A DNA stretch of 64,000 nucleotides from Kluyvera sichuanensis (GTDB taxonomy: Bacteria > Pseudomonadota > Gammaproteobacteria > Enterobacterales > Enterobacteriaceae), in NCBI RefSeq assembly GCF_014218705.1, contig NZ_JABBJF010000005.1:62001-126000 (forward strand). Reading direction: 5' to 3'. Made by a program: the position numbers and the translations under genes. How positions within the stretch are numbered: position 1 is the first letter of the stretch; every line of letters begins with the position of its first letter. Below the pieces are notes generated by a model. The model was not told where the DNA came from and did no database searches. It saw nothing but the letters and a program-made list of their open reading frames with translations. Shown one piece after another: positions 48,801 through 59,854 of the stretch.

Positions 48801-49136
48801 TCCGGCATCGGTGTTCAGGCCAATCTCAATGCGAGAGGCGTTATATTCCGTTGAATTTGGTGCCACCTGCGCCAGCTTTTGCAGCTGCTTTTGCGCCCCG
48901 GCGGTGTCGCCCTGGCGCAGCAGATAGCGCAGACGCGCCGCCAGCACCTGTGGATTGTTGGGATTAATCAGCTCCAGCCGGTACAGCGATTGCTGCACCA
49001 AATCATCCCGTTTGCTGGCTTCTCCAAGACGCACCTGGTTGAGCAGCTGTTCTTCTGCCGAGGTGTCCGCATAGCCCGGCTGTACCAGCGTCAGGCCCAG
49101 AGAGAGGGTGATTAAACTTAGTGTGAACTTGCGCAT
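45828..49136 (-). CDS. bcsC: BcsC, cellulose export scaffold and outer-membrane channel
   Basis: This 1102-aa protein has a signal peptide (about 1-23), a long periplasmic TPR superhelix (to about 740; typical units such as [20 protein letters not shown]) and a C-terminal 16-strand-type beta barrel ending LTPYADW. It carries cellulose through the periplasm and outer membrane. From memory, E. coli BcsC has 1157 aa. Here, between [10 protein letters not shown] and [14 protein letters not shown], about 55-70 residues are absent in frame, equal to one or two TPRs. It overlaps bcsZ by 19 bp. Otherwise all regions are collinear. Confidence 0.95.
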   Translation of the reverse strand: MRKFTLSLITLSLGLTLVQPGYADTSAEEQLLNQVRLGEASKRDDLVQQSLYRLELINPNNPQVLAARLRYLLRQGDTAGAQKQLQKLAQVAPNSTEYNASRIEIGLNTDAGRQALQQARLLATTGHVPEALADYEKAFNGPPPDGDYAVEYWTAVAKIPARRDEAVKHLQTLNKQNPGNVGLQMTLANMLLAANQRDEAFNVLEQMAKSAGGRGPASDLWFKAIKDQPASPSSVQALQRYLMIFNSGESADSARAMLADQQKQMADPVLRAKAVEQEKVAQAADNTPQTWQLYWPLIRKGDAALKANNLAQAESFYQQARKLDATDSYAVLGLGDVAMARKDSASAERFYQQALRLDRGNSSAVRGLANIYRAESPEKATAFINSLSASQRRSIDDIERSLTNDRLSQQAEALENKGNWSQAAEVQRRRLALSPDDVWITYRLSRDLVSAGQRGEADNLMLNLARKKPTDADQVYANGLYLSGNGQDQAALTHLAALPTAQWTDNIRELDQRLRSDQLIAQANRLRDSGQEVQAIALLKQQPESSRIHSTLADWAQQRGDNATALAEYNAVLAKDPHDEDAHLGMAEVYAADGNALAARQQLAQLPAEGQRSLNTQRRIALVSAKLGDTAAAQQMMTALIPQAKAQPPSMDTAMVLRDAARYQAQDGNPKQALETYKDAMVATQITPTRPVDNDTFTRLTRNDEKDDWLKRGVRSDAADLYRQQDLNVTLQHDFWGSSGTGGYSDLKAHTTMLQVDAPLADGRMFFRSDLVNMDAGSFSTDKNDQYKKQWGTCDLSACKGSTHQSDSGASVAIGWKNDTWNADIGTTPMGFNVVDVVGGLSYSSDVGPLGYTVNAHRRPISSSLLAFGGQKDNDKDGHTGTTWGGVRANGGGISLSYDKGEANGVWASLGGDQLSGKNVDDNWRVRWMTGYYYKVINENNRRVTVGLNNMIWHYQKDLSGYTLGQGGYYSPQEYVSFAVPVNWRERTENWSWELGGSVSWSHSRTSTEPRYPLMNLIPQTWKKKAHEDVNHGGSSQGFGYTARAIIERRVSSNWFVGAGVDIQQAKDYTPSHALLYVRYSAAGWQGDLDMPPQPLTPYADW

Positions 49137-50215
49137 TCCTGGCCCCAGTCAGGTAGTAATTCGCCGCGGGCGCTGAAGCGAAAACGGTGTTGATCCCAGC
49201 CCTGACCAAAGAGGGTCAGAACATAATTGTAATAAGCATCCGCGCTGGGAAAATGATCGGCCACACGCTGGCGCTGAACGGCCTGCGCATCGCGATTTTG
49301 TAGGAATGGAATCAGCGAAGCTGAAAAACCGACCGGGCCGTCGCCGGTCACCGCCCCGGTGGCAATCGCCACTTTTTCCGGGGGAACGCCCTGCTTCACG
49401 GTCTGTGCCGCCATCGCGTTAAAGCGTTTAAGCAGTCGTGCTTTCTGTGGGTCGGCGTCGTGCAGCATGCCCACCCATAAATAGACGCGAATAGCATCGT
49501 AGCTGCCCACCACGCTGGCCTCTTTCAGCAACCAGCCCTGTTTCTTGTCGTAGCTCACCCAGTCCGGTGAGAAACCTTTCGGCGCGGTATCAAGCAGCAG
49601 CTTCAGGTTGGTATCGCGAAGGGTAGTCCACGGGGCGCCAAATTGGCTGAAATACTGCGCCACCTGCGGTGGGAGATAGCTTGGATTGAAGCGCCAGCGC
49701 GTCTCTTCCGCAAAGCCAACGCGGCCTGGCAACAGCATCAGTCCCAGACCGGGAACTTTCACCACTTCGCCATCGGCAATTTTTGCCAGCAGCGCTTTGC
49801 CTGTTGCCGTGTAATCATCATTTTTCCACAAACGACCGGCTTCCAGCAGCGTCCAGGCGATCCAGACATCTGAATCGGAGGCGGAGTTGCTGTCCAGCAC
49901 CGTCCACTCGTCATCGCTCTTTTTGCCCCACAGCCAGGCGGGTAGATGCTCGCGCAGCGAACCCTGCGCGAGGTTGTTCTGCGTCCAGCTCAGCAGGCTT
50001 GCAAAGGCCTGACGATCGTTCGCGGCGAGGGCAAAGAACAGCGCGTAGCTTTGCCCCTCTGAGGTGGTAATTTTGCGCGCATCGCTAGGATCGATAACGC
50101 GCCCTTCCGCGCTGACGTAATCCTGCTTGAACTGCTCCCAGGCAGGCCAGTTACAGGCGGCCTGCGCCTGACCGCCCAGGACACACAGCAGTACTATCCA
50201 GCGAAGCATCTTCAT
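49118..50215 (-). CDS. bcsZ: BcsZ, periplasmic endo-1,4-beta-glucanase (GH8)
   Basis: This 365-aa GH8 cellulase has a signal peptide ([20 protein letters not shown]). The catalytic acid Glu lies in [20 protein letters not shown], and the Asp in [15 protein letters not shown]. It trims cellulose in the periplasm and is needed for optimal synthesis. It begins 6 nt after bcsB and overlaps bcsC, consistent with one operon. Length matches the family (368 in E. coli). Confidence 0.95.
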   Translation of the reverse strand: MKMLRWIVLLCVLGGQAQAACNWPAWEQFKQDYVSAEGRVIDPSDARKITTSEGQSYALFFALAANDRQAFASLLSWTQNNLAQGSLREHLPAWLWGKKSDDEWTVLDSNSASDSDVWIAWTLLEAGRLWKNDDYTATGKALLAKIADGEVVKVPGLGLMLLPGRVGFAEETRWRFNPSYLPPQVAQYFSQFGAPWTTLRDTNLKLLLDTAPKGFSPDWVSYDKKQGWLLKEASVVGSYDAIRVYLWVGMLHDADPQKARLLKRFNAMAAQTVKQGVPPEKVAIATGAVTGDGPVGFSASLIPFLQNRDAQAVQRQRVADHFPSADAYYNYVLTLFGQGWDQHRFRFSARGELLPDWGQECASSH

Positions 50216-50221
50216 CGCGGC

Positions 50222-52537
50222 TTACTCGTCTTCCGGGTTCAGACGACGGCGGCTGATGATACGCAGCAGACGCCACAGCACCCAAGCCAGCAGCACGATG
50301 CTGATGGCGGCAAAGATAGCCAGCAGAACCGGATGGTTAGAGAGCGCGAACCACACGCGTTCGAACCACGGCAGATGACCGACATAGTAGATGTCGCCCA
50401 CGCGCAGGCTGCTCACGCCGGACTCACGAATCACCGATACTGAGCCAAACATCGCCGCGCGCTTGCCGCTGTCGTTCAATGCATTGTTCAGCAGGTCATA
50501 ACCGCTGGCGCTGTCAGCGAGCAGCGCCACGACGCTGCGCTGCTTGTGGTACGGTGATTCGAAACCGACGACGGCAGCCATCGGGCCGGAAGAGGTGATC
50601 CCAGTCTGCACGCCAGCCTGACGGTCATCTTCATCAAGATAGATGCTCGGCAGGTCAGTATGGCGCATTGGCGTTTTCACCCAGCTCTGGGTGGCGTCCA
50701 CCAGCAGGTCGATGTGCTTATCGTCCTTCAGTTTTTGCGGGATAGAGCCAATCAACAGCAGGTCAGCATCCTGGTCCTGAATCTTGCTGCCATCATCGGC
50801 GATGGTCATCTTCGAGCCCGCCAGGCCGGTCTGGCCACCAATCACGCCAACGGCGTTCAGCAGCGTGCTCACCTGCGCTTCAGACGGCTGTTTTGGCATC
50901 ACGATCACCGTGTCGGAGAGATCCGCCATACGGGTGAACGGGAAGCCTGCATTCGCAAAGGTGCGCAGATCCGGCATCGGCAGGAAGTGATAGTAGTTCG
51001 AGAAGTCGATAGTCGAGTCGTCGCCAATCACCACGTGGTTCTGCACCGGCTGGAAGGTCACGCAGTTATCCACCGAGCCGCCCGGCATTGGGTTCATATA
51101 CTGGAAATCAAAGCGCAGCTGGTTCATTGCACCCAAACGCAGCGCCGGAATGCTGACATCGTTTTTACCGTCCAGCAGGCCTTGTAGCACCGGCAGGCGC
51201 AGCATCAGCTTATTCACATCCTGGGTGCTGTTGAGGTTAAACGACTGCAGGAACTGGTCATTCAGGCTGATGTCCATCCGCGAACTGTCTTTGACCGGCG
51301 GCATGGTGTAGCGGTACTTCAGATCCATGTCGATGCCGGTACTGCGCATCAGGTAGAGATCCGGCGGCAGATTCAGCGACAGGTTGATAGACGCCGGTTC
51401 CAGCCCGGTGGACTGCAGCTGCTGTTCATAGGTTTTCAGCTCGCCGAAGGTGACCGGACGGTCGGTACGCACCCAGTTTGGCGCGTCGTACGGCGCGCGG
51501 GCCAGCAGCGGTTTCACCTCATCCACCGTCACGCTATCACCGCGGAACAGAATATTGCCCGCCGCGATGCCCTGAGCCGCTTTCAGCAGGTCGTTATCGT
51601 CACGACCAAACACCACCAGCAGCTTCATATACGGGTTGTTCGGATGGTCGATCATTTCGATCGTTGGTGCCTTCACCGCCGGATGATCGCGCAGGAAGTC
51701 CGGGCGACGATCGTTGGTGGCAAAGACGATGGCATTACGATCCGGCAACGTATTAAACAGCACCGGGAAGGTCTGGCCACGCCAGCCCGCCTTAGCGCCA
51801 AACCACGAAGCCACAATGGCGGCCGCCTGCTGCTGCGGCAGATCCGGTGAGTTGGCAAAGACGATAGGCAGGTTCAGCGCACGGTTATCACGGGCGTCAA
51901 AGAACGGCACCGGGAAGTGCGACAGATCGTTACGCACCTTCAGCGCCTGATAGGTCAAATCCAGCGAGCTGTTGCGCGCCACGTCCAGCCAGACGGTGGT
52001 GTTCGCCGGGTTTTCACAGACGTCGCGGTAGTGGCCAATAAACTCAAGGCGCACGCGGTTAAAGTCGGTGATATAGAGCGGGTCGATAGGGATCTGCGTC
52101 GAGACCTTTTTACCCAGTTGCTCTTTGGTGACCGGCAGTACGCCCATCAGCTCATCGTTCAGATAGACCTTCAGCTGAGACGTCGTCGGTAGCAACGACG
52201 GCGACGGCGTATAGGTCAGGTTCAGCATCGCCTTCGACACCACTTCGTCGCTGCGCATGCCAAACTCAATGCCGCCGTCCGGGTTAGATCCGCGCAGCAC
52301 CATGCTGCCCGGCGGCGGCGCAATCTGGGCAAAAGAAAGCTTTACGTCACGCGACGGCGCATCTTCCACCACCACCGGCGTCGTGGTTGCCGCGTCGGCA
52401 GAAGCAGGCGCCGCTGCGTTGTCCTGAACAGTCGGCGCTACCGCCACCTCTGTCGTCGGTTCTGAATACGTCGTGAGCGGCAGTAAACTGCCCATGCCCA
52501 CCGCCACTGCACAAATCCAGGAAAGTTTTCTTTTCAT
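50222..52537 (-). CDS. bcsB: BcsB, periplasmic subunit of cellulose synthase
   Basis: This 771-aa protein has a signal peptide, repeated carbohydrate-binding and flavodoxin-like domains, and one C-terminal membrane helix (VLLAIFAAISIVLLAWVLWR) that completes the BcsA transmembrane channel. The acidic/Ala-rich stretch after the signal peptide (about 30-65) is low-complexity. It follows bcsA by 13 nt. Length and motifs agree with E. coli BcsB. Confidence 0.95.
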   Translation of the reverse strand: MKRKLSWICAVAVGMGSLLPLTTYSEPTTEVAVAPTVQDNAAAPASADAATTTPVVVEDAPSRDVKLSFAQIAPPPGSMVLRGSNPDGGIEFGMRSDEVVSKAMLNLTYTPSPSLLPTTSQLKVYLNDELMGVLPVTKEQLGKKVSTQIPIDPLYITDFNRVRLEFIGHYRDVCENPANTTVWLDVARNSSLDLTYQALKVRNDLSHFPVPFFDARDNRALNLPIVFANSPDLPQQQAAAIVASWFGAKAGWRGQTFPVLFNTLPDRNAIVFATNDRRPDFLRDHPAVKAPTIEMIDHPNNPYMKLLVVFGRDDNDLLKAAQGIAAGNILFRGDSVTVDEVKPLLARAPYDAPNWVRTDRPVTFGELKTYEQQLQSTGLEPASINLSLNLPPDLYLMRSTGIDMDLKYRYTMPPVKDSSRMDISLNDQFLQSFNLNSTQDVNKLMLRLPVLQGLLDGKNDVSIPALRLGAMNQLRFDFQYMNPMPGGSVDNCVTFQPVQNHVVIGDDSTIDFSNYYHFLPMPDLRTFANAGFPFTRMADLSDTVIVMPKQPSEAQVSTLLNAVGVIGGQTGLAGSKMTIADDGSKIQDQDADLLLIGSIPQKLKDDKHIDLLVDATQSWVKTPMRHTDLPSIYLDEDDRQAGVQTGITSSGPMAAVVGFESPYHKQRSVVALLADSASGYDLLNNALNDSGKRAAMFGSVSVIRESGVSSLRVGDIYYVGHLPWFERVWFALSNHPVLLAIFAAISIVLLAWVLWRLLRIISRRRLNPEDE

Positions 52538-52550
52538 CGGTTCATCATCA

Positions 52551-55169
52551 TTATTGTTGAGCCATAGCCGATAGCGGATGCTCGATTACCGCCTCACGTT
52601 CTGGACGGCGCGGAATGAACGAAGCCACCCACGCCACCAGCATGGTGAGCGACCGGAAAATCTCTTTTGCCACCGGTGGCGCGAACTCGGCCAGGTGGCG
52701 ATAGCCACGGAACCCCAGCTTCAGGATATCCATCAGGCTTTCCAGCGGTTTATCTTCCGGGAAGCTGTCCTGCCAGAGCGCCCACGTATCCGCACGCGCA
52801 AACGTACACTGTACAAAATCGATATGTTGACGGGTGCTCATCGGCAACAGCTTGAGCCCCACTTCACTGCCCAGTACGCGCACGACCTGGGTTGGGAAGA
52901 CGTACTCCTGCTGGCCGCGTTTGAGCAGCAGATTAACCTTCTGCTCTTCCAGCACCTGAGCGTCACCGTTGATATGAATACCCACGCCGCCGTCAGAGAA
53001 GTCATGTACCGTACAGGAGAAGAGATGCCCGTCTTCACGGGAGATAGCCCCCGGCATTTTGATTTCAACACGATGCGAACGACGCACCTGTTTACTTTCC
53101 ACCGACACCGCCACCGCGCCGCCGAGGATAATCAGGTTATAGAACACCCACACCAGGCTTATCCACACGGTGAGGGTTTCATCCGCCGGGCCGTACATAT
53201 AGCGCCAGATCCCAAACGCCACGCCCACCAGATTCAGCAGGACGAGGAAGATATACGGGCGGGAGATAACCCAGTCGACGTACTCCTCTTCCACCAGGCC
53301 ACCCTTAGCGGTGACGTTGAATTTGCCTTTGTGCGGGTTAAACAGCGCGACCATCGTCGGTGGCGCGATGTACCACGCGAGCACCGTTTCATAGATTTCA
53401 CTCCAGAAGGAGTGGCGGTATTTGCCCTGAATTTTTGAGTTGGTCAGGCTGGCGTGAATCATGTGCGGCAGCACGAACAGCGCGATCATCAGCGCCGGGG
53501 CGTAGATGATGTAGGCGTGCAGCAGCAGGAAGGCCAGCGGTGCGGTGAGGAAGATAAGCCGCGGTACGCCCGACAGGAAATGGAACATGGCGTTGAGGTA
53601 GCACAGCCGCTGCGGTAGCTTCAGCCCTTTACCAAACAAGGGGTTATCCATGCGGAAGATCTGCACCATGCCGCGTGCCCAACGAATACGCTGGCCGATA
53701 TGCGCCGACAGGCTTTCCGTCGCCAGCCCCGCCGCCTGCGGCAAACGCATGTAGGCAGAGGTGTAGCCGCGACGGTGCAGACGCAGCGAGGTGTGCGCAT
53801 CTTCAGTCACCGTTTCCACGGCGATGCCGCCAATTTCATCCAGCGGTTTACGACGAATCACGGCACACGAGCCGCAGAAGAAGGTCGCATCCCACATGTC
53901 GTTACCGTCCTGCACCAGCCCGTAGAACAGCGTGCCTTCGTTCGGCGTTTTACGGAAACGGCCCAGGTTACGTTCGAACGGGTCAGGCGAGAAGAAGTGG
54001 TGTGGCGTCTGCATCATCGCCAGCTTCTTGTCTTTCAGGAACCAGCCCATGGTCATCTGCAGGAACGAGCGCGTCGGCACGTGGTCGCAGTCGAAAATCG
54101 ATACAAACTCGCCTTTGGCATACTTCAGCGCGTTGTTGATGTTCCCGGCTTTTGCATGTTCATGCGTGGTGCGTGCTACGTAGTGGACGCCCACGTCTTT
54201 GGCAAACTGCTTAAACTCTTCGCGGCCGCCGTCATCAAGGATCCAGATTTGAATCTTATCTTTTGGCCAATCGATACCGAGCGAAGCGTAAACGGTGTTT
54301 TTGACAACGTTCAAATCTTCGTTATAGGTCGGGACGAAGATATCGACCGAAGGCCATTCGTTCATGTCCTTCGGCAGCGGCACCGGATGACGGTTCAGCG
54401 GCCAGACCACCTGGAAGTAACCCAGCACCAGCACAATCCACGCGTAGGTTTCGGCAAACAGCAGGATCAGGCCACATACCAGGCTTACCGGGTCGTTCCA
54501 GTTGAGCGTTGAGGTATAGCGCCACCAGATGTAGCGACAGGAGACCGTCAGCGAGAGCACGATCAGCATCAGCGCCGAGAAACGCCCCGGAATGCGCCGC
54601 ACCAGCAGCGCCACGCCCCAGAGCAGCAGCAAGAAGATAAACTGCGAGAGCGGGTTAAACGGTTGGGTAATGCAGACCAGGGCCAGAATTAAGGAGAGCG
54701 TAACCACCACGCCAAGGATCAGGCGGCGCAGCTTTGGATTCAGGTGCGCCAGCTCTTTCTTCTCATCGAGATGGCCGGTTTGCGCATTCATCCGGCCTAG
54801 CAGCTCATCAGCCCAGCGGTTGTAGCGCTCGCGCAGACGATCGATGCCTGCCAGCGGTCGCCAGGGGCGAGCGCTGCGTTGTTCTGCAGGCTTGGTGGCA
54901 ATGAGCCAGACCGCCTGTAGCGCAAAGCGCAGCGGATCCAGCGGGCGTGGTCGCGAGAAATTAATGTGCGGGAACAGTTCGTCGTGACGGTCAGTCAGCG
55001 CCTGCCAGCGGGCATTTTCCAACGGCAGAAAGAGCCATGCCAGCCCCACCCATAGGCAGGTCAATGTCGCGGAAAGCCAGGACGACCCCGCCTTTCGATA
55101 ACCAAGATAGCGCTCGCGCAGGCGAGCGTAGACCGGCGGGACGAATATCCAGCTGCCGAGGCGAATCAT
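52551..55169 (-). CDS. bcsA: BcsA, catalytic subunit of cellulose synthase
   Basis: This 872-aa GT2 inner-membrane synthase polymerises UDP-glucose. Catalytic motifs: DDGGREEF, FDCDHVPTRSF (DxD), VTEDAHTSLRL (TED) and QRIRWARGM (QxxRW). The C-terminal PilZ domain has RRSHR and DFSDGG (RxxxR...D/NxSxxG) for c-di-GMP binding. Several membrane helices flank these. The frame is open 16 codons upstream, but the ATG at 55167-55169, overlapping the bcsQ stop (ATGA), gives exactly the length of E. coli BcsA. Confidence 0.97.
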   Translation of the reverse strand: MIRLGSWIFVPPVYARLRERYLGYRKAGSSWLSATLTCLWVGLAWLFLPLENARWQALTDRHDELFPHINFSRPRPLDPLRFALQAVWLIATKPAEQRSARPWRPLAGIDRLRERYNRWADELLGRMNAQTGHLDEKKELAHLNPKLRRLILGVVVTLSLILALVCITQPFNPLSQFIFLLLLWGVALLVRRIPGRFSALMLIVLSLTVSCRYIWWRYTSTLNWNDPVSLVCGLILLFAETYAWIVLVLGYFQVVWPLNRHPVPLPKDMNEWPSVDIFVPTYNEDLNVVKNTVYASLGIDWPKDKIQIWILDDGGREEFKQFAKDVGVHYVARTTHEHAKAGNINNALKYAKGEFVSIFDCDHVPTRSFLQMTMGWFLKDKKLAMMQTPHHFFSPDPFERNLGRFRKTPNEGTLFYGLVQDGNDMWDATFFCGSCAVIRRKPLDEIGGIAVETVTEDAHTSLRLHRRGYTSAYMRLPQAAGLATESLSAHIGQRIRWARGMVQIFRMDNPLFGKGLKLPQRLCYLNAMFHFLSGVPRLIFLTAPLAFLLLHAYIIYAPALMIALFVLPHMIHASLTNSKIQGKYRHSFWSEIYETVLAWYIAPPTMVALFNPHKGKFNVTAKGGLVEEEYVDWVISRPYIFLVLLNLVGVAFGIWRYMYGPADETLTVWISLVWVFYNLIILGGAVAVSVESKQVRRSHRVEIKMPGAISREDGHLFSCTVHDFSDGGVGIHINGDAQVLEEQKVNLLLKRGQQEYVFPTQVVRVLGSEVGLKLLPMSTRQHIDFVQCTFARADTWALWQDSFPEDKPLESLMDILKLGFRGYRHLAEFAPPVAKEIFRSLTMLVAWVASFIPRRPEREAVIEHPLSAMAQQ

Positions 55170-55918
55170 GCTTCGCGCTCCGCGACCGGACGGCGGCCTG
55201 CGTAGTGCATCAGGCACCAGTTGGCGAGCGTAATCATCTCTTCGGCGGCAAGGGAATCGTGGCGGTATTCGCCAAGCGGCTGCTTGTTCGCCAGGCTTTC
55301 AGCCATCGCTTCATCCAGATGGATAACCACCGGCAGAAGACGACGCTGGGTTTGCAGCCAGACCTGATAAAGGTCTTCCTGCAGCGGGCTGCTCATGCGT
55401 AACCCATTGATCAAAAGGTGGGTATCAGCCGGTAGCGGCTGTTGATGCAGGCGAATATGGCAGTTAGCGTCTGGTTTCAGAATCGTCAGCGTAAAGTGAC
55501 TGGCTTCGACCAGCGGCGCAGTCCAGGGATAAAAACCGTGCGGGAGATCCAGCAAGATCCACTGGTAGCGCCCTTCGCGTTCTAAGGTTTCGGCGATATC
55601 GGCAATGGTCGATAGCGTATCGCCCAACGCGGCCGCGTTTTGCAACTCACCCGGCTGGAGGTGACCAAACGGCAGCACATCAATCAGTGAAGTGTAACGT
55701 AATCCCGCGTCACGCCAATCCTCGCCGTCCAACACCGCGCGCGCCCAGCCGCTCTGCCGTCCGATCTCATCGTTAAACGACAGACGCAGCATATTGTCAG
55801 GGCCAGCATCGATGACCAGCACCGACTCCCCGAGCAACTGTAACGACCACGCTAATGCCGCCGTGATGGACGTCGTACCCACGCCACCGCGAACGCCCTG
55901 TAATCCCAGAATAGCCAT
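55166..55918 (-). CDS. bcsQ: BcsQ, ParA/MinD-like ATPase for polar cellulose synthesis
   Basis: This 250-aa SIMIBI-class ATPase has the deviant Walker A in LQGVRGGVGTTSITAALAWS. It localises and assembles the cellulose machine together with BcsR. In E. coli K-12, bcsQ codon 6 is a stop, which blocks cellulose production; here codon 6 is TTA (Leu), so the gene is intact. I chose the ATG at 55918 over a 13-codon longer frame. It overlaps bcsA by 3 bp and begins 10 nt after bcsR ends. Confidence 0.95.
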   Translation of the reverse strand: MAILGLQGVRGGVGTTSITAALAWSLQLLGESVLVIDAGPDNMLRLSFNDEIGRQSGWARAVLDGEDWRDAGLRYTSLIDVLPFGHLQPGELQNAAALGDTLSTIADIAETLEREGRYQWILLDLPHGFYPWTAPLVEASHFTLTILKPDANCHIRLHQQPLPADTHLLINGLRMSSPLQEDLYQVWLQTQRRLLPVVIHLDEAMAESLANKQPLGEYRHDSLAAEEMITLANWCLMHYAGRRPVAEREA

Positions 55919-55928
55919 TATGGCTTCC

Positions 55929-56129
55929 TTATTTTTGTTCGGCTTTTTGTTCTGCAAACTCTGCCAGCAGCGGCCAGCGTTTAAACGCCGCAGCTAATTT
56001 TTCACGCTGGGAAATATCAGTGTAATCTATATTGGGTAGAGAGAAAGCCCGGCTCAGTGCGAGAAAATCATTCTGGAAAGTGTAGCCAAGTTGAGAATCA
56101 GCTGATGTCACTGGTTCATTATCTGACAT
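55929..56129 (-). CDS. bcsR: BcsR, small activator of cellulose synthase
   Basis: This 66-aa protein is similar to E. coli BcsR (YhjR): the shared core is ALSRAFSLPNIDYTDISQRE and KLAAAFKRWPLLAEFA. It partners BcsQ and stabilises the membrane-bound synthase complex. I took the ATG at 56127-56129 because GGGAG lies 8 nt upstream and the product then matches family length. It is the first gene of the minus-strand bcs operon. Confidence 0.92.
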   Translation of the reverse strand: MSDNEPVTSADSQLGYTFQNDFLALSRAFSLPNIDYTDISQREKLAAAFKRWPLLAEFAEQKAEQK

Positions 56130-56430
56130 TTTTTTGCTCCCTCTGAAATCAAAGTACAAATGCGCCCCATCATTCGAAGGGCAACCTTTCCATGAAATTC
56201 GTTTATACTCGTCATACTTCTGATTGCAGATGAGTAGTTTTGCTTTTACTCATTTCAACCACATAGTTATGCAGGTTTCAGGGGATTGGCTCACTTATCG
56301 CCTGACGATAACGCTAATAAATCAGAGTATACATGCTAAATCTGATGCTATTTAATTTCAATATTAGGTTTATTCTGACGTTTACACTAGTAAACTTATA
56401 CGCAGGATTATCGTCGATAAGAGGGACACG

Positions 56431-57990
56431 ATGAACCCCATATTTTCTATTGGTATCCAGTCGCTGTGGGATGAAGTGAGTCATATGCCTGCAGGCGGCG
56501 TGTGGTGGGTGAATACCGATCGCCATGAGGATGCCGTCAGCCTGCTAAACCAGACGCTTTCAGCACAGCAAGATGCGGCGAAAGTGGCGGTGGTTTGCAT
56601 GGGTGAAAACCCTAATAACCTTATAGAATTAAAGGGAAATTCCGGCCCTAAAAAAGTGTCGCTGTTTACCATGCAGGATAGCGTAGATAGCCTATACTTT
56701 ATGCGCCGCGATTTACTGCGCACGCTCGAACCCAACGATTATTTCGTCATCCTGTTATGCTCACATAACGCCTGGAAAAATATTCCTGCTGATAAAGTTC
56801 ATGATTGGGTAAACAAGTCTCAAAAATGGGCTAAATACTATGGCTGCACGCTTCTGGTACTGAATCCTGGCAACAATGCCGACGCTCAAACCTCCGTTTT
56901 ACTCGGTGAATATCGTGCCCTTTCTGGCCTGGCCAGTTTACGTTACCAGGGTGATAGTCAACTACTGGATATATCTTACTGGTCAAATGAAAAAGGGGTA
57001 AGCGCCCGCCAACAGCTGTTAATTAAACAAAATGACCACGGCTGGCACCTGGCGCAGGACGAAGTTGCGAACGTCCAGCCGCGCAGCGATGAAAAAGAAG
57101 TGCTTAGTAATATCAATATTCTCGAAGGCGCACCGGCACTTTCAGAGCACTGGACTTTATTTGATACCAATGACGCTGTTTTTAATGCTGCACGTACCGC
57201 ACAGGCCGCAACCGTCATATTCTCGCTAAACCAAAATAGCCAGGTTGAGCAGCTTGCCCGATATATTCATACTCTGCGTCGACAGCGCGGAAGTGCTTTA
57301 AAACTTATTGTCCGAGAGACCACTCCTAGCCTGCGAGCCACCGATGAGCGCCTGCTGTTAAGCTGCGGGGCCAATATCGTTATCTCCGCCAGCGCGCCGC
57401 TCTCTCGTAGCCTGACCCTGATAGAAAGCGTACAGACACAGCAGTTTAACCGTCACGTACCGGAAGATTTAGCCACTCTGCTCGCCAACACCGAACCGTT
57501 GAAGCTGAAGGGCTACCAGAAGTGGGATGTGTTCTGCGATGCGGTGCAAAAGGTCATCAACAACACGCTGCTGCCCGCGGACAGTAAAGGCGTGATGGTG
57601 GCGCTCCGACCCGCGCCGGGGTTACGCGTCGAGCAGGCGCTGACGCTGTGCCGTCCGCACCGTATGGGCGATATTGTGACCATCGCCGATCGTCGCCTGG
57701 TGCTGTTCCTCCCTTTCTGCCGCGTTAACGACCTCGATAAAGCACTCAACCATATTTTCCCCCTGCCAACCGGGGATATTTTCTCTAACCGTATGATGTG
57801 GTTTGAAGATAAACAGATTTCCGCCGAGTTGATTGATATGCGTAGCGTGAAGCCGGAGCTGTGGACGCAGCCACTGCGTATCTCACCGAAACCGAAAAAC
57901 GTGATTAATGCGACCTATGAAGATAACAGCTGGCGCCGTTATCCCGAGCCGTGCCGCCTGTCTACGGATACCGAAGGAACATCGTCATGA
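56431..57990 (+). CDS. bcsE: BcsE, c-di-GMP-binding cellulose synthesis regulator
   Basis: This 519-aa protein has degenerate receiver and NTPase-like domains followed by the GIL (GGDEF I-site-like) region. The c-di-GMP motif RxGD is present as R411-M-G-D414 in [13 protein letters not shown]. BcsE enhances cellulose output and recruits BcsF. The start ATG has GAGGG 5-6 nt upstream. It is divergent from bcsR with a 301-bp spacer (56130-56430) that is AT-rich and must hold both promoters; I could not pick out specific operators there. Confidence 0.95.
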   Translation: MNPIFSIGIQSLWDEVSHMPAGGVWWVNTDRHEDAVSLLNQTLSAQQDAAKVAVVCMGENPNNLIELKGNSGPKKVSLFTMQDSVDSLYFMRRDLLRTLEPNDYFVILLCSHNAWKNIPADKVHDWVNKSQKWAKYYGCTLLVLNPGNNADAQTSVLLGEYRALSGLASLRYQGDSQLLDISYWSNEKGVSARQQLLIKQNDHGWHLAQDEVANVQPRSDEKEVLSNINILEGAPALSEHWTLFDTNDAVFNAARTAQAATVIFSLNQNSQVEQLARYIHTLRRQRGSALKLIVRETTPSLRATDERLLLSCGANIVISASAPLSRSLTLIESVQTQQFNRHVPEDLATLLANTEPLKLKGYQKWDVFCDAVQKVINNTLLPADSKGVMVALRPAPGLRVEQALTLCRPHRMGDIVTIADRRLVLFLPFCRVNDLDKALNHIFPLPTGDIFSNRMMWFEDKQISAELIDMRSVKPELWTQPLRISPKPKNVINATYEDNSWRRYPEPCRLSTDTEGTSS

Positions 57991-58184
57991 TGTCGATAAG
58001 CGATATTATTCAACTCGTGATTCTCTGCGCGCTGATCTTTTTCCCGCTGGGTTATCTGGCACGTCATCACCAGCGCCGTATTGAGAACGCGTTCCGTCTG
58101 ATGTTTCTAAAACCGCGCTTTGTTAAACCCGTCGGCGTAATACGCCGGGATCAGGCCGTCAGGGCAAAATCAAAAAATGACTAA
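57987..58184 (+). CDS. bcsF: BcsF, single-pass membrane partner of BcsE/BcsG
   Basis: This 65-aa protein has one N-terminal membrane helix ([20 protein letters not shown]) and a basic cytoplasmic tail ([13 protein letters not shown]), as in E. coli BcsF (YhjT). It anchors BcsE at the membrane and supports phosphoethanolamine-cellulose formation. The ATG overlaps the bcsE stop (ATGA) and the end overlaps bcsG by 8 bp. Confidence 0.94.
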   Translation: MMSISDIIQLVILCALIFFPLGYLARHHQRRIENAFRLMFLKPRFVKPVGVIRRDQAVRAKSKND

Positions 58185-59850
58185 TTCGACGAAAAACGCC
58201 GCCGTTACTCCTTCTCCGCTGTGGCACTACTGGCGGGGCCTCTCTGGCTGGAACCTCTATTTCCTGGTCAAATTTGGCCTGCTGTGGGCGGGATACCTCA
58301 ATTTCCATCCCATGATGAACCTGGTGTTCATGGCATTCCTGCTCTTCCCATTGCCAAACAGCCGACTGCACCGCTGGCGCCACTGGATTGCCATTCCGCT
58401 CGGTATAGGGCTGTTCTGGCATGATACCTGGCTGCCGGGCCCGGAGAGTATCATGAGTCAGGGCTCGCAGATTGCGGGCTTTAGCGCGGATTACATCTGG
58501 GATCTCGTCACCCGTTTTATTAACTGGCAGATGGTCGGCGCTTTCTTCGTGCTCGTGGTCGCCTGGCTGTTTTTAAATCAGTGGATCCGCATTACCGTTT
58601 TTGTGGTCGCCGCGATGGTATGGGTTAACGTCGGCCCGCTGCTTCCATCCATTAACTTGTGGTCAACCGGGCAAGCAACCACCGCTACTGCCGCCGCAAC
58701 TTCCTCGGCACCCGCCGCAGCAGCAGGCAGCACGACGGCAAGTGGCGACCTTCCCGCGCAAACCGCCGCGCCAACGTCAGATAACCTGAATGCCTGGTTA
58801 AACAGCTTCTACGCGTCGGAAAGCAAACGCACCACCACCTTCCCGGCACAGTTGCCGGAAGATGCACAGCCGTTTGACCTGTTGGTTATCAACATCTGTT
58901 CGCTGGCTAGCTCCGATATCGAAGCGGCGGGTCTGATGCAGCATCCGCTGTGGTCACACTTTGATATTCGTTTTAGCAACTTCAACTCTGCGACTTCGTA
59001 CAGCGGCCCGGCCGCGATTCGTTTACTGCGCGCAAGCTGCGGTCAGCCGTCGCATACCAATCTGTATCAGCCTGCGGGCAACCAGTGCTACCTGTTTGAT
59101 AACCTGTCCAAACTCGGCTTCACCCAGCACCTGATGCTTGACCATAACGGCGTATTCGGCGATTTCCTCAAAGAAGTACGTGAGAACGGTGGCATGCAGA
59201 GCCCGCTGATGGATCAAAGCAAGCTGCCGGTTAACCTGCTCTCCTTCGACGGTTCCCCGGTGTATGACGACCTGGCGGTGCTCGACCGCTGGCTGCAGTC
59301 ACCGGATATGCCAGTCGGTGGCCGCTCGGCAACCTTCTATAACATCCTGCCGCTGCACGACGGTAACCACTTCCAGGGACAGAGCAAAACGGCGGACTAC
59401 AAGACCCGCGCGCAGAAGCTGTTTGATGAGTTGGATGCTTTCTTTACCGAACTTGAGAAGTCTGGCCGTCGAGTGATGGTGGTTGTGGTGCCAGAGCATG
59501 GTGCGGCGCTGCAGGGCGATAAAATGCAGGTCTCCGGCCTGCGCGATATCCCAAGCCCGTCGATTACCCACGTACCGGCTGCGATTAAATTCTTTGGCAT
59601 GAAAGCACCGCATCAGGGCGCCGCCATTGATATCAATCAGCCAAGCAGTTACCTGGCAATTTCCGAACTGGTTGCCCGCGCGGTAGACGGCAAAATCTTT
59701 ACCGAAGATAGCGTCGACTGGTCGGCCTTCACCGGCAACCTGCCGCAGACCGCCGCGGTGTCAGAAAACTCCAACGCCGTCGTCGTGCAATACCAGGGCA
59801 AACCGTACGTTCGCTTAAACGGCGGTTCCTGGGTGCCGTACCCGCAGTAG
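58177..59850 (+). CDS. bcsG: BcsG, cellulose phosphoethanolamine transferase
   Basis: This 557-aa inner-membrane enzyme of the alkaline-phosphatase superfamily transfers phosphoethanolamine from phospholipid to nascent cellulose. Four to five N-terminal helices are followed by an Ala/Thr/Ser-rich linker (about 166-200) and the periplasmic domain. Conserved residues equivalent to E. coli C243, S278 and E442/H443 are C241 (INICSLAS), S276 (TSYSGPAA) and the EH pair in VPEHGAAL. The last gene of bcsEFG. Confidence 0.96.
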   Translation: MTNSTKNAAVTPSPLWHYWRGLSGWNLYFLVKFGLLWAGYLNFHPMMNLVFMAFLLFPLPNSRLHRWRHWIAIPLGIGLFWHDTWLPGPESIMSQGSQIAGFSADYIWDLVTRFINWQMVGAFFVLVVAWLFLNQWIRITVFVVAAMVWVNVGPLLPSINLWSTGQATTATAAATSSAPAAAAGSTTASGDLPAQTAAPTSDNLNAWLNSFYASESKRTTTFPAQLPEDAQPFDLLVINICSLASSDIEAAGLMQHPLWSHFDIRFSNFNSATSYSGPAAIRLLRASCGQPSHTNLYQPAGNQCYLFDNLSKLGFTQHLMLDHNGVFGDFLKEVRENGGMQSPLMDQSKLPVNLLSFDGSPVYDDLAVLDRWLQSPDMPVGGRSATFYNILPLHDGNHFQGQSKTADYKTRAQKLFDELDAFFTELEKSGRRVMVVVVPEHGAALQGDKMQVSGLRDIPSPSITHVPAAIKFFGMKAPHQGAAIDINQPSSYLAISELVARAVDGKIFTEDSVDWSAFTGNLPQTAAVSENSNAVVVQYQGKPYVRLNGGSWVPYPQ

Positions 59851-59854
59851 AACG

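Noticed and set aside
56130-56430. Specific operators or a small gene in the bcsR-bcsE divergent region
   Set aside because: The region is AT-rich, and short frames there lack ribosome binding sites; I found no motif I could name.
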